From contig DORQ01000144.1 in the NCBI GenBank assembly GCA_003514205.1, forward strand, positions 7,736 to 14,091: 6,356 nt of DNA. The letters are read 5' to 3'. Shown piece after piece: positions 1-6,277 of this stretch (position 1 is its first letter; every line of letters starts with the position of its first letter). Under the pieces are notes generated by a model, which ran no database searches, had not been told where the DNA came from, and was given only the letters and a program-made list of their open reading frames with translations. The DNA is from Acidimicrobiaceae bacterium (GTDB lineage Bacteria > Actinomycetota > Acidimicrobiia > Acidimicrobiales > Microtrichaceae). The position numbers and the translations under genes are program-made.

Positions 1-1044
1 ACGGTTCGATTGGGAATGGCAGGGTACGCAGTAGCCACCGAAACGGCTCCGGGTCAGTCGATCTACTTCGAGCACGGACAGCACGCAACCTCCATCTGCG
101 GCGCGATTGGTTCAGCTGCGGCAAGTGCCCGCCTCCTCGGGTTGGGAGCTGAGGGCTGCGCTCATGCGATGGCAGTCTCAGCCTCGATGGCCTCGGGCAT
201 CATCGAGGCAAACCGCACTGGTGGAACCGTGAAGCGGCTTCATTGTGGCTGGGCCGCCCAGGCTGGCGTTACCGCAGCAATGCTGGTTCGCGAAGGAATT
301 ACTGGAGCGCCGACTGCGCTGGAGGGCCGGTTCGGACTCTTTCAAGCTCTCCTTCGAGACGAATGGCGTCGCGAGCCCGTGGTGGCCGACCTTGGCAAGC
401 GGTGGGAAATGGAGGACGTATTCGTCAAGCCATACCCTGCCAACCACTTCACTCATGCTGGAATCGACGCGGCGCTCGAACTCCGTTCTCGGGGCGTCAA
501 GCCTGAGGAGATTAACTCTGCACGACTGCTCGTAGCCACGGCTACCGTTCGCACGATCGGCGAACCGCTTGCGGTGAAGCAATCGCCCGAGACTGGCTAT
601 CAGGCCCAGTTCTCCGGACCATTCGCGGTGGCTGCCGCGCTTCATGGGGGAGGGGGTCTTGGCCTGGCGCTCGAAGACTTCTCCGATGAACGTGCAAATG
701 ACCCGCAAATGCGCTCACTGATGAGTCGAATCACCGTTGAGGGCTCACCCCTGTGCGATTCGATCTACCCCCACCAGTTCCCGGCAATCCTCGAAGTGAC
801 CACTGCTGATGGAACGACCCACCGATCCGAGGTGCTGGCCAACCGTGGGGGTCCGAAGAACCCACTCTCAGCCACGGAGATGCGTGCCAAGTTTCAGACC
901 AATGCAGTTGGTCTTGTTGGTGAAGAAGGCGCACAACGTGTTGTGGACTTAGTGGAGGACCTCGCACAGGCGCCGAGCGATAGCGGCGCAGTTGCTGCGA
1001 TGTTCGCGGCGTGTACCGCTGCAGTGCTCGGGCAAACTTCCTAG
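1..1044 (+). CDS. MmgE/PrpD family protein, 5'-truncated by the window edge
   Basis: The reading frame is open from base 1, so the gene starts upstream; 347 residues plus the stop (1042-1044) are visible. Family members are usually about 450 aa, so roughly 100 N-terminal residues are missing. The family includes 2-methylcitrate dehydratase, cis-aconitate decarboxylase and related enzymes acting on small carboxylic acids in the cytosol. Family hallmarks seen, numbered from the first visible codon: GQHATS near 26-31 (family H-x-T-G region, with Ser in place of Gly here), an Ala-rich helix ending RLLGLGAE, VKRLHCGWAAQAGV near 77-90, a GITGAPTALEG turn near 98-108, and KPYPANHFTHAGIDAAL near 143-159 with conserved Lys and His. 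An ATG at 16 and a TTG at 10 exist but lie inside conserved family sequence and are not the true start. The stop is 4 bases before the aldehyde dehydrogenase start, so the two are probably cotranscribed. The substrate cannot be assigned. Confidence 0.9.
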   Translation, partial: TVRLGMAGYAVATETAPGQSIYFEHGQHATSICGAIGSAAASARLLGLGAEGCAHAMAVSASMASGIIEANRTGGTVKRLHCGWAAQAGVTAAMLVREGITGAPTALEGRFGLFQALLRDEWRREPVVADLGKRWEMEDVFVKPYPANHFTHAGIDAALELRSRGVKPEEINSARLLVATATVRTIGEPLAVKQSPETGYQAQFSGPFAVAAALHGGGGLGLALEDFSDERANDPQMRSLMSRITVEGSPLCDSIYPHQFPAILEVTTADGTTHRSEVLANRGGPKNPLSATEMRAKFQTNAVGLVGEEGAQRVVDLVEDLAQAPSDSGAVAAMFAACTAAVLGQTS

Positions 1045-1048
1045 ATCA

Positions 1049-2554
1049 ATGAAGTCGGCCGCGTCACACCCCATCCGATCTGCCTCTGGTTTCGGTGTGT
1101 TCGGCCCAGTCGGCTCGGGCCCGGTACTCACGCGGGAGAACCCAGCGAACACTGCTGAGACCGTTGGCGAACTTCGAACCAACACGGTGGAGGAAGTGGA
1201 CGCAATTGTGCGGTCCGCAGAAACCGCCCAGCGTGTCTGGTCGAGACAGTCAATTCAGCAGCGAATCGACCAGCTGCTGAGCGCTGCCGACGCAGTGGGC
1301 GAGACCACTGCCGAGCTCTCGGTGGTACTTGCCAGGGAACTTGGCAAGCCGGTTGCTGATAGCGCAGGGGAGATGGGTTTCGCTGCCGCGTTCACGCGCT
1401 ACGTCACTGATCATGCCGAACATGTGTTGGCCACCACCTATCTCGACGATGCTGCGGGCCGAGTTCAAGTGGATCGAGTCCCTTTTGGCGTCGTTGCGGC
1501 AGTGGTTCCTTGGAACGCACCGCTGATTCTGGCTTCGCTAAAGGTGGGCCCGGCACTTGTGAGCGGCAATTCCATCGTGGTGAAGCCGTCCCCACTTGCA
1601 CCATTTGCTGTGACGGCGGCGTTGGAGGCAATGGCAGGTGCGTTGCCGGCAGGTGTGTTGTCAGTGGTGCACGGCGAGGCGGCGGTCGGCCAGGCGTTGG
1701 TGGGTCACAGCCGTGTCCGAAAGGTCGCATTCACCGGTGGTGAAGCGGTCGGCCGATCAGTGTTGGCTACGACGGCGCAGCACATCACGCCTGCAGTCAT
1801 GGAGCTCGGTGGAAACGATGCGGCGCTGGTCTGCGAGGACTCTGTGTTCGATGACACCTTCATCGAAGGAATGATCTTCGGGGCACTGTTGACCTCAGGC
1901 CAGGTGTGCATGGCGGCCAAACGCCTGTATGTGCCGCAGTCACGGATGGACGAATTCGTTGATCGATTCGTTGAAGTGGCCCGCCGGGTCTTGGTCTGCG
2001 GCGATCCGCTGAACCCAGCAGTGACCGTTGGCCCTCTGGTGTCAGCAGTGCAGGTTGCCAAGGTCTCGGGACTAGTTGCCGAGGCCGCCTCCGCTGGTGC
2101 CACGGTGACCCCTCTGGGGACCTTGACCTCAGAGTTCGATCCTGAGCGGGGCTACTTCCTGCAGCCGACGCTGGTCGTTGCGGAGAATTCCATGGCAATT
2201 GTTCAGACGGAACAGTTCGGCCCGACGGTTCCTGTGGTGGGATATCGGAGGCTGGATCAGGCCATTGGGTGGGCGAACGACTCTGATCTGGGCTTGGCTT
2301 CTTCGGTGTGGTCAAGCGATGAGGATCACGCTTTTGCAGTCGCCCAGCGACTCGAGGCCGGCACCACCTTCATCAATTGCCATAACCGCGCAGGCATGTC
2401 GCTTCGGGTTCCCTTTGGCGGTGTGAAGCGGTCGGGGTTCGGGCGCGAATTCGGCGAGGCTGGCATCGCCGAATACTCCCAAACTCACGCGATCCATCTT
2501 CCTGGAACCATTCGAGACGGTCAGGGCTCGGCACGGCTCTACCCTCAGGGCTGA
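1049..2554 (+). CDS. Aldehyde dehydrogenase family protein (NAD(P)-dependent)
   Basis: A 501-aa protein, the normal ALDH length, that should oxidise an aldehyde to a carboxylate with NAD(P)+ in the cytosol. Motifs in order: PWNAP with catalytic Asn156; VVKPSPLAP with cofactor-binding Lys179; FTGGEAVG at 228-235 of the Rossmann fold; ELGGND with general-base Glu252; GQVCMAAKR with nucleophile Cys287; EQFGP with Glu388; and C-terminal PFGGVKRSGFGRE. All key residues are present, so the enzyme should be active. I chose the ATG at 1049 because it lies 4 bases after the upstream stop and gives a typical ALDH N-terminus. An in-frame TTG at 992 would overlap the previous gene by 53 bases and adds an Arg/Cys-rich stretch unlike ALDHs. 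No clear Shine-Dalgarno precedes 1049, so translational coupling to the MmgE/PrpD gene is likely. The stop codon falls inside a 14-bp tandem repeat. The substrate is unknown; the neighbour suggests carboxylic-acid catabolism. Confidence 0.93.
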   Translation: MKSAASHPIRSASGFGVFGPVGSGPVLTRENPANTAETVGELRTNTVEEVDAIVRSAETAQRVWSRQSIQQRIDQLLSAADAVGETTAELSVVLARELGKPVADSAGEMGFAAAFTRYVTDHAEHVLATTYLDDAAGRVQVDRVPFGVVAAVVPWNAPLILASLKVGPALVSGNSIVVKPSPLAPFAVTAALEAMAGALPAGVLSVVHGEAAVGQALVGHSRVRKVAFTGGEAVGRSVLATTAQHITPAVMELGGNDAALVCEDSVFDDTFIEGMIFGALLTSGQVCMAAKRLYVPQSRMDEFVDRFVEVARRVLVCGDPLNPAVTVGPLVSAVQVAKVSGLVAEAASAGATVTPLGTLTSEFDPERGYFLQPTLVVAENSMAIVQTEQFGPTVPVVGYRRLDQAIGWANDSDLGLASSVWSSDEDHAFAVAQRLEAGTTFINCHNRAGMSLRVPFGGVKRSGFGREFGEAGIAEYSQTHAIHLPGTIRDGQGSARLYPQG

Positions 2555-2614
2555 TCGACCCGCGCTGATCCACCCGGGCTGATCGACCCGCGCTGATCGA
2601 CCCGCGCTTATCCA
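2550..2614. repeat. 14-bp tandem repeat, about 4.6 copies, between convergent genes
   Basis: The unit is GCTGATCGACCCGC. Copies start at 2550, 2564, 2578 and 2592; a partial fifth (GCTTATCCA) starts at 2606. Copies 1, 3 and 4 are identical. Copy 2 differs at two bases (GCTGATCCACCCGG). The first copy contains the TGA stop of the aldehyde dehydrogenase (2552-2554). The array occupies most of the 80-bp gap before the end of the convergent metalloprotease gene. Each unit carries one GATC. No strong hairpin with a T-tract is present, so it does not look like a standard intrinsic terminator. Confidence 0.9.
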
Positions 2615-2634
2615 ATGGCGGAGGATCGCTAGCG

Positions 2635-3930
2635 CTACTGGCTGGCGAGTGGGGTCAGCAACTGGAGCGAGAAATCGATGGGCACGGAGTACGCCTCCGA
2701 GCGCATTGTGGCTGAACCGTAGGGCTCAGCTGCAGCCAAATCCACGCCATACCCGATATCGGCGAGCGACCCAATGGTGATGGCACTGAGCGGGTTGAAT
2801 CCACTGTTGAGGTAGCCCGTCATGATCTCGTTGTGGAACACGCTTTCCCGCCAGTGAGAATCCGCAGTGCCTGGCCCGCCGGTGGACTCAACTGGCACAG
2901 ACAACCCGCTTCCACCGATGGCGTTCCAAGCACCTCGGGCGACCTTTCCGGTGAATGCCACCCCTGAGGTGCCTGCGCCGGTGAGTACTGAGCCATTCCA
3001 CACGGTTCCGAATCCAAGCACGTGGCCCATCTCATGAAGGATCACTGTTTGCAGGGCGCCCTGCGCCTCAAGTGCCGCGATGTCTGCGCTATCGAACTGC
3101 ATCACGCCGTAGATGGGAAGTCCATTCGCCGCCCGCGTCAAGCAGGGGCCTGCTTGACCCAATATCCCACTGACGCCATCGATCGGCTCGATGGACGCAT
3201 CGATATGGATGTCGTCGACTGATCCTGCTAGCGCAGGGGCGCCGGTTCCGCACCAGTCGGCGGCGAGGTTCACTGTGGCAGGTGCGAGTCCGGTCTTGAT
3301 GACTGCAGCCCAATGCGCCGCAGCGGCAGTGAACGCCGCCTGCTGTGAAGGAGTCAGGCCGCTGGTGTACCGGAGCGTGATTCCAAACGGATCCGCTGAC
3401 GCCGCGCCGACGTTCACGCTGACCGTGGCGGTCCGGGAAGTCGAAACTCCATCGCTCACGCGGAGCGTGATGGTTCGGCTACCCATAGTCGAGTACGTCT
3501 TCGACCGAAGTGATGCGCTGGTGCAATTCGACACGTTGGTTTCGTAGATTCCGTCGCTTTCGTAGTCGAGCGAGCAGGTGAGTGGCGCCCCTTCTGGGTC
3601 TGAGATTTGCCACTGGAAGGCCGTGGTCAACGGCGCAGGCGCACTGCTCAGAGTAGAAGTGAAGGAAGTAATGGTCGGCGACGCGTTGCCTCCCGGGGCT
3701 GCAGTGGTGGTTGGGGCCGCTGTGGTTGGAGACGTGGTGGCGGGAGCGGTCGTGTCTGGCACAGTCGTTTCGGGAATAGTGGTTTCGGGAACAGTCGTCT
3801 CAGGATTCGTCTCGCCTGGCGGTGCTGGCTGCTCGGGGATGCATGCAGATGAGGCCAATGCAACGATCGCGCTGATTCCGAGGCCGAGAATCCGTCGACT
3901 TCGCCGAGTTTGGAGAGCTCTGGAGCGCAT
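2635..3930 (-). CDS. Secreted leishmanolysin-like (M8) zinc metalloprotease with PKD-like domain
   Basis: A 431-aa exported protein, read from an ATG at 3930. Layout: an Arg-rich n-region and hydrophobic segment ending ALASSAC (Cys30, a possible but weak lipobox); a Thr/Pro/Glu-rich PETTV linker at 43-79; a PKD/Ig-like domain at about 82-175 with a Cys pair (119, 136) and an Asp-rich DYESDG turn; then a catalytic domain at about 179-404. That domain has HEMGHVLGFG (zinc ligands His299 and His303, catalytic Glu300), a third His359 in SHWRE after a 55-residue insertion, and NEIMTG with Met-turn Met370. The following LADIGY...AAAEPY segment is typical of M8-like proteins. The long spacing between HExxH and the third His is the leishmanolysin pattern, unlike the short HExxHxxGxxH of other metzincins. 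The frame extends 31 codons further to a TTG at 4023, but the ATG at 3930 places the signal peptide correctly. It is convergent with the aldehyde dehydrogenase gene and divergent from the RCCR-like gene, so it is its own transcription unit. Its likely role is extracellular or surface protein degradation; the substrate is unknown. Confidence 0.88.
   Translation of the reverse strand: MRSRALQTRRSRRILGLGISAIVALASSACIPEQPAPPGETNPETTVPETTIPETTVPDTTAPATTSPTTAAPTTTAAPGGNASPTITSFTSTLSSAPAPLTTAFQWQISDPEGAPLTCSLDYESDGIYETNVSNCTSASLRSKTYSTMGSRTITLRVSDGVSTSRTATVSVNVGAASADPFGITLRYTSGLTPSQQAAFTAAAAHWAAVIKTGLAPATVNLAADWCGTGAPALAGSVDDIHIDASIEPIDGVSGILGQAGPCLTRAANGLPIYGVMQFDSADIAALEAQGALQTVILHEMGHVLGFGTVWNGSVLTGAGTSGVAFTGKVARGAWNAIGGSGLSVPVESTGGPGTADSHWRESVFHNEIMTGYLNSGFNPLSAITIGSLADIGYGVDLAAAEPYGSATMRSEAYSVPIDFSLQLLTPLASQ
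3694..3804 (-). repeat. Coding repeat: PETTV-type pentapeptide linker
   Basis: Within the metalloprotease gene, residues 43-79 consist of degenerate 15-bp / 5-residue units (PETTV, PETTI, PETTV, PDTTA, PATTS) that fade into TTAAPTTTAAP. Such Thr/Pro linkers typically space surface domains away from the cell envelope in actinobacteria and may be glycosylated; that role is inference here. The near-identical DNA units make this stretch prone to length variation. Confidence 0.85.
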
Positions 3931-4101
3931 GGGAAGCCTGCTTTCGCGTGCAAGTGGTCGGAAGTACGACAGAGGGGCCCGAGGGCGGCGAACCCGATAC
4001 CTCGTGCTGGGATCGGCGTTCAAGCCGCGGAACTTGAGGGATTTTCTGCTCCTGAGTCACCGCCGAATGGACTCATTGCTCTGGTCTGCATGTTGGACGG
4101 G

Positions 4102-4110
4102 TGCTACGTT
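4102..4110 (+). promoter_or_regulatory. Candidate extended -10 element for the RCCR-like gene
   Basis: TGCTACGTT fits the loose TGnTAnnnT extended -10 pattern common in actinobacteria and would give a leader of about 65 nt before the GTG start at 4183. No convincing -35 sits at the right distance; TTGGAC at 4093 is too close. This is only a weak pattern match. Confidence 0.2.
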
Positions 4111-4167
4111 TTGGCTGTTCCGTTCAGCGGAACGCTGTTTACAACTCGGATGTACTGGGTCGAAGTC

Positions 4168-4175
4168 GGGGAGGA
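4168..4175 (+). promoter_or_regulatory. Ribosome binding site that decides the RCCR-like start
   Basis: GGGGAGGA is a strong Shine-Dalgarno match. The in-frame ATG at 4177 is only 2 bases after its GGAGG core, which is too close. The ATG at 4189 is 14 bases away, which is rather far. The GTG at 4183 is 8 bases away, the usual spacing, so GTG 4183 is the preferred start. Confidence 0.7.
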
Positions 4176-4182
4176 AATGCTT

Positions 4183-4986
4183 GTGGAAATGACCAAGAGT
4201 GTTACGGAGATCTTCGACACCGCCCCGCCGACCGATTCGACTGAAACATTCGAACAGCTGTGGTCGATGATGAGCGGTTTGGCTGACCGAGTGAAAGCCA
4301 GATTCGAACTCGAACTGGACCCCTCGGTGGCTGAACTTGCAGCGTTCGGCGATCCTGAGGGCAACCGGGGCATGCTGACCGCCTTTTCAGGGCCCAAAGT
4401 GGACTGGATGATCCACTCCTGGTTAGGTGATCCGGCTGCGGGGTTCACCAACATGCACCTCACGGTCTGGCTTGGACCCGACACCAATGTGCCCCACCTC
4501 GGCATGGCCTGGGGAACGCTGCCCAGCCTGTGGTGCTTCATTGATCTCATTCCTCGGGCTGATTTGCTGAGCAATCCTGAGTATGTGGATCGCTATTACG
4601 AGCCTGCGAACGAGGCGTATATGGCACTGAAGAATGATCCGGGAGCGCCTGCGTTCGTGAGCCAGGACACCTTCACTCGGGCCGGAGTGAGTCAGTCCGC
4701 CTTCTGCACTGTCCTACCTAATGATGCTGGTCGGCGAGCCCAGATTGAGGAGCTCGCCAATCTTCGTCTCGATCAGTGGTTTGGCTTTCTCGACGCTGCG
4801 ACGCCTACGACTCCCGAGGAGCGCCCGGCGCTCGCCGAACGTGATCTACTCATCCGAAAGAACATTGCGGAGCGAGATCCGGCTAACCAGTTGGCCGAAC
4901 GCTTCTATGGCAAGGAACTCACCAATCAGCTCATTCGTTCCCTGTGGGGAGGGGACCGAGCACTTCAGCGACCGACTGGCTCGTAG
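4183..4986 (+). CDS. Red chlorophyll catabolite reductase (RCCR)-like protein, bilin reductase superfamily
   Basis: A 267-aa soluble protein with no signal peptide or membrane segment. Compared from memory with Arabidopsis ACD2/RCCR, blocks match in order along most of its length: VDWMIHSW (73-80) with IDFVIGSW; LWCFIDLIPRADLLSNPEYVDRYYE (116-140) with the plant LVLILDLPHRKDLVLNPDYLKEYYQ block; SQDTFTRAGVSQSA (160-173) with SPSLFVRSAFSPTA; ERDLLIRKNIAERD (219-232) with ERRDKSFRRKSIEED; and the FYGKELTNQLIRSLWG end (241-256) with MFGEEVSSRVVHAIKEAFG. Plant RCCR uses ferredoxin electrons to reduce the C20/C1 double bond of red chlorophyll catabolite, an opened tetrapyrrole, with no bound cofactor. 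The region aligned with plant Glu154 holds no acid (GMAW, 107-110), plant Phe218 is Val169, and plant Asp291 probably corresponds to Asp232. So the fold is well supported, but the substrate and chemistry may differ. The GTG start at 4183 is set by the RBS at 4168. A Rieske oxygenase gene follows after 85 bp on the same strand, probably in the same operon. Confidence 0.82.
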   Translation: MEMTKSVTEIFDTAPPTDSTETFEQLWSMMSGLADRVKARFELELDPSVAELAAFGDPEGNRGMLTAFSGPKVDWMIHSWLGDPAAGFTNMHLTVWLGPDTNVPHLGMAWGTLPSLWCFIDLIPRADLLSNPEYVDRYYEPANEAYMALKNDPGAPAFVSQDTFTRAGVSQSAFCTVLPNDAGRRAQIEELANLRLDQWFGFLDAATPTTPEERPALAERDLLIRKNIAERDPANQLAERFYGKELTNQLIRSLWGGDRALQRPTGS

Positions 4987-5022
4987 CCGCCGCGATCGAT
5001 TGCATCTCTTCAACCTGTGATC

Positions 5023-5039
5023 TTCGGAGTAGTTCCGAA
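5023..5039. promoter_or_regulatory. Perfect inverted repeat upstream of the Rieske gene
   Basis: TTCGGA, five bases (GTAGT), then TCCGAA: perfect 6-bp arms centred 41 bases before the Rieske ATG. It could be an operator for a dimeric regulator or a small mRNA hairpin. There is no T-tract after it, so it is unlikely to be an intrinsic terminator. It sits in the 85-bp gap (4987-5071) between the RCCR-like and Rieske genes. Confidence 0.4.
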
Positions 5040-5071
5040 CGCATCCTCTGTACGACTCGAAAAGGGCTCCC

Positions 5072-6277
5072 ATGATTAAGAACCACTGGTACGCAGTTGA
5101 ATTTGGCCACGTTGTGGGCTCGTCGCCTGTCCATGCTGAGATCATGGGGCAGCAGCTGGTGTTGTGGCGCGATCGTTCTGGCGCCGTCATTGCACAGTCT
5201 GATGTATGTATTCATCGAGGCGGGTCACTTGCAGGTGGTCAGGTGATCAACAACTGTGTGCGATGTCCCTATCACGGGTGGACATTCGATTCTGACGGTG
5301 TCTGTACTGACATTCCGGCCAACAAGCCAGGCTTGCCAATTCCGAAGAAGGCTCGGGTTGACACCTACCCCTGCGTCGAGCGGTACGGATATGTGTTCGT
5401 GTTCCTTGGCGACCTTCCAGAAGATGAGCGACCCCCGTTGCCCTATCTTGATGTACTCGATCAGGTTCCGGAGGCGAGGGCTGAGGGGTTTCGGGCAATC
5501 ACCGGGGAGTTCGAGTGGGCAGCGAACTTCGAGCGGGTACTTGAGAACGGCGTGGATATTGCGCATGCGCCCTTCGTTCACGCAGGTTCCTTTGGCAACC
5601 CCGACAGTCCCGTTGTTGAGGACTACGAGGTAGTGGAGATCCTCCACGAGGGTTGGAACATCGGCAACCTGTCCACAGTCCACCTCGACCCACCGGAGCC
5701 GAGCGGCGTGTGGAAGCTGATCTCGAAGAAGTCCAAAGAGCGCCCACCGATCATGACTCGCACGGGGATCTTCTTCCCAAACATGACGATGCTGGAAGTG
5801 AACCTTCCATTGGGCACGATGCGAATCTTCACCGCTGTTGTTCCTGTAAACGCTAACAAGTCGATCTCCAAATGGACCATGATGCGGTCGTTCTTCACGG
5901 GTTCGTGGGCAGACAAGGATTCTCGGCGGCGAACCGACAAGATCTTCCTCGAGGATCAGGCGACAGTGGAGGCGCAGCGACCCGAACTCGTGCCCGTCGA
6001 CCTCAGTGCTGAACTTCACGTGAAGAGCGATGCGAACCAAATCGCCTATCGGCGCTGGCGTCAAGGGGCACTCGATAAGGGGTGGGGGATCGATCAGCAC
6101 GTGGTTGGCCGTGACGGCGACTACCACGAGGTTCGAGTGATTCCGTCTCCGTCTCGGCGAAACAACCCCGAACTCGCCAATGCCTGGGTGCTCAAGGAGC
6201 TTGATGCGAAGATGAAGCACGAAACCAAACCAGCATTAGCCACGGAGACAACCACCGAGTCAGTCGATCGCGCATGA
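5072..6277 (+). CDS. Rieske non-heme iron oxygenase, VanA / pheophorbide a oxygenase-like
   Basis: A 401-aa oxygenase component that inserts oxygen from O2 into an organic substrate, with electrons from a separate ferredoxin/reductase. The N-terminal Rieske domain has CIH (Cys46, His48) and CPYH (Cys65, His68), a C-x-H-x16-C-x2-H pattern that binds [2Fe-2S]. The catalytic domain has ENGVDIAHAPFVH, with Asp162 as the inter-centre bridge and His165 and His170 as iron ligands. The carboxylate ligand is probably Asp295 in LEDQATVEAQRP. Spacing matches dicamba/vanillate monooxygenases (His160, His165, Asp294 in the former, from memory). The N-terminal NHWYAVEFG...LVLWRD and HRGGSLAGG...CPYHGWTF segments also resemble plant PaO. 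Unlike PaO it shows no C-terminal membrane segments and no C-terminal CxxC. AAAGGG at 5061-5066, six bases before the ATG, is a reasonable ribosome binding site. The stop overlaps the next start (ATGA). No reductase or ferredoxin gene is in the window. The oxygenase call is firm; the substrate is unknown. Confidence 0.93.
   Translation: MIKNHWYAVEFGHVVGSSPVHAEIMGQQLVLWRDRSGAVIAQSDVCIHRGGSLAGGQVINNCVRCPYHGWTFDSDGVCTDIPANKPGLPIPKKARVDTYPCVERYGYVFVFLGDLPEDERPPLPYLDVLDQVPEARAEGFRAITGEFEWAANFERVLENGVDIAHAPFVHAGSFGNPDSPVVEDYEVVEILHEGWNIGNLSTVHLDPPEPSGVWKLISKKSKERPPIMTRTGIFFPNMTMLEVNLPLGTMRIFTAVVPVNANKSISKWTMMRSFFTGSWADKDSRRRTDKIFLEDQATVEAQRPELVPVDLSAELHVKSDANQIAYRRWRQGALDKGWGIDQHVVGRDGDYHEVRVIPSPSRRNNPELANAWVLKELDAKMKHETKPALATETTTESVDRA

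Larger units (their letters stand above)
3931..4182. other. Divergent intergenic region
   Basis: This 252-bp stretch separates the start of the minus-strand metalloprotease gene from the start of the plus-strand RCCR-like gene, so it must hold both promoters unless one gene is read from further away. Open frames cross it on both strands (plus strand from 3910, minus strand to 4023). Their translations resemble no family I know and they overlap the opposite gene's start region, so I do not call them coding. Apart from the ribosome binding site at 4168 and a weak candidate -10 at 4102, I see no strong repeat or operator. Confidence 0.6.

Noticed and set aside
178..708. A 176-codon minus-strand frame inside the MmgE/PrpD gene
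   Set aside because: It is antisense to a clear family match, and the translation has no recognisable motif.
992..1048. A TTG start at 992 giving a 520-aa aldehyde dehydrogenase
   Set aside because: It would overlap the MmgE/PrpD gene and add an Arg/Cys-rich segment not typical of the family. ATG 1049 gives a normal N-terminus.
2550..2614. The 14-bp repeats as a CRISPR array or intrinsic terminator
   Set aside because: The units are contiguous with no spacers and much shorter than CRISPR repeats. No GC-rich stem followed by a T-tract can be drawn on either strand.
3910..4182. A 91-residue N-terminal extension of the RCCR-like protein
   Set aside because: The frame is open, but the extension overlaps the metalloprotease start on the other strand, resembles no transit or signal peptide, and is not needed given the strong Shine-Dalgarno before GTG 4183.
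3578..4192. A 204-codon plus-strand frame with a Val/Gly-rich repeat (VVSGTVVSGIVV)
   Set aside because: It is the reverse complement of the PETTV linker and signal-peptide region of the metalloprotease. The repeats come from the linker DNA.
5225..6220. A 331-codon open frame on the minus strand across the Rieske gene
   Set aside because: It lies wholly antisense to a gene with complete Rieske and iron-binding motifs. Its translation is rich in His, Arg and Pro with no recognisable domain, as expected from a shadow of high-G+C coding sequence.
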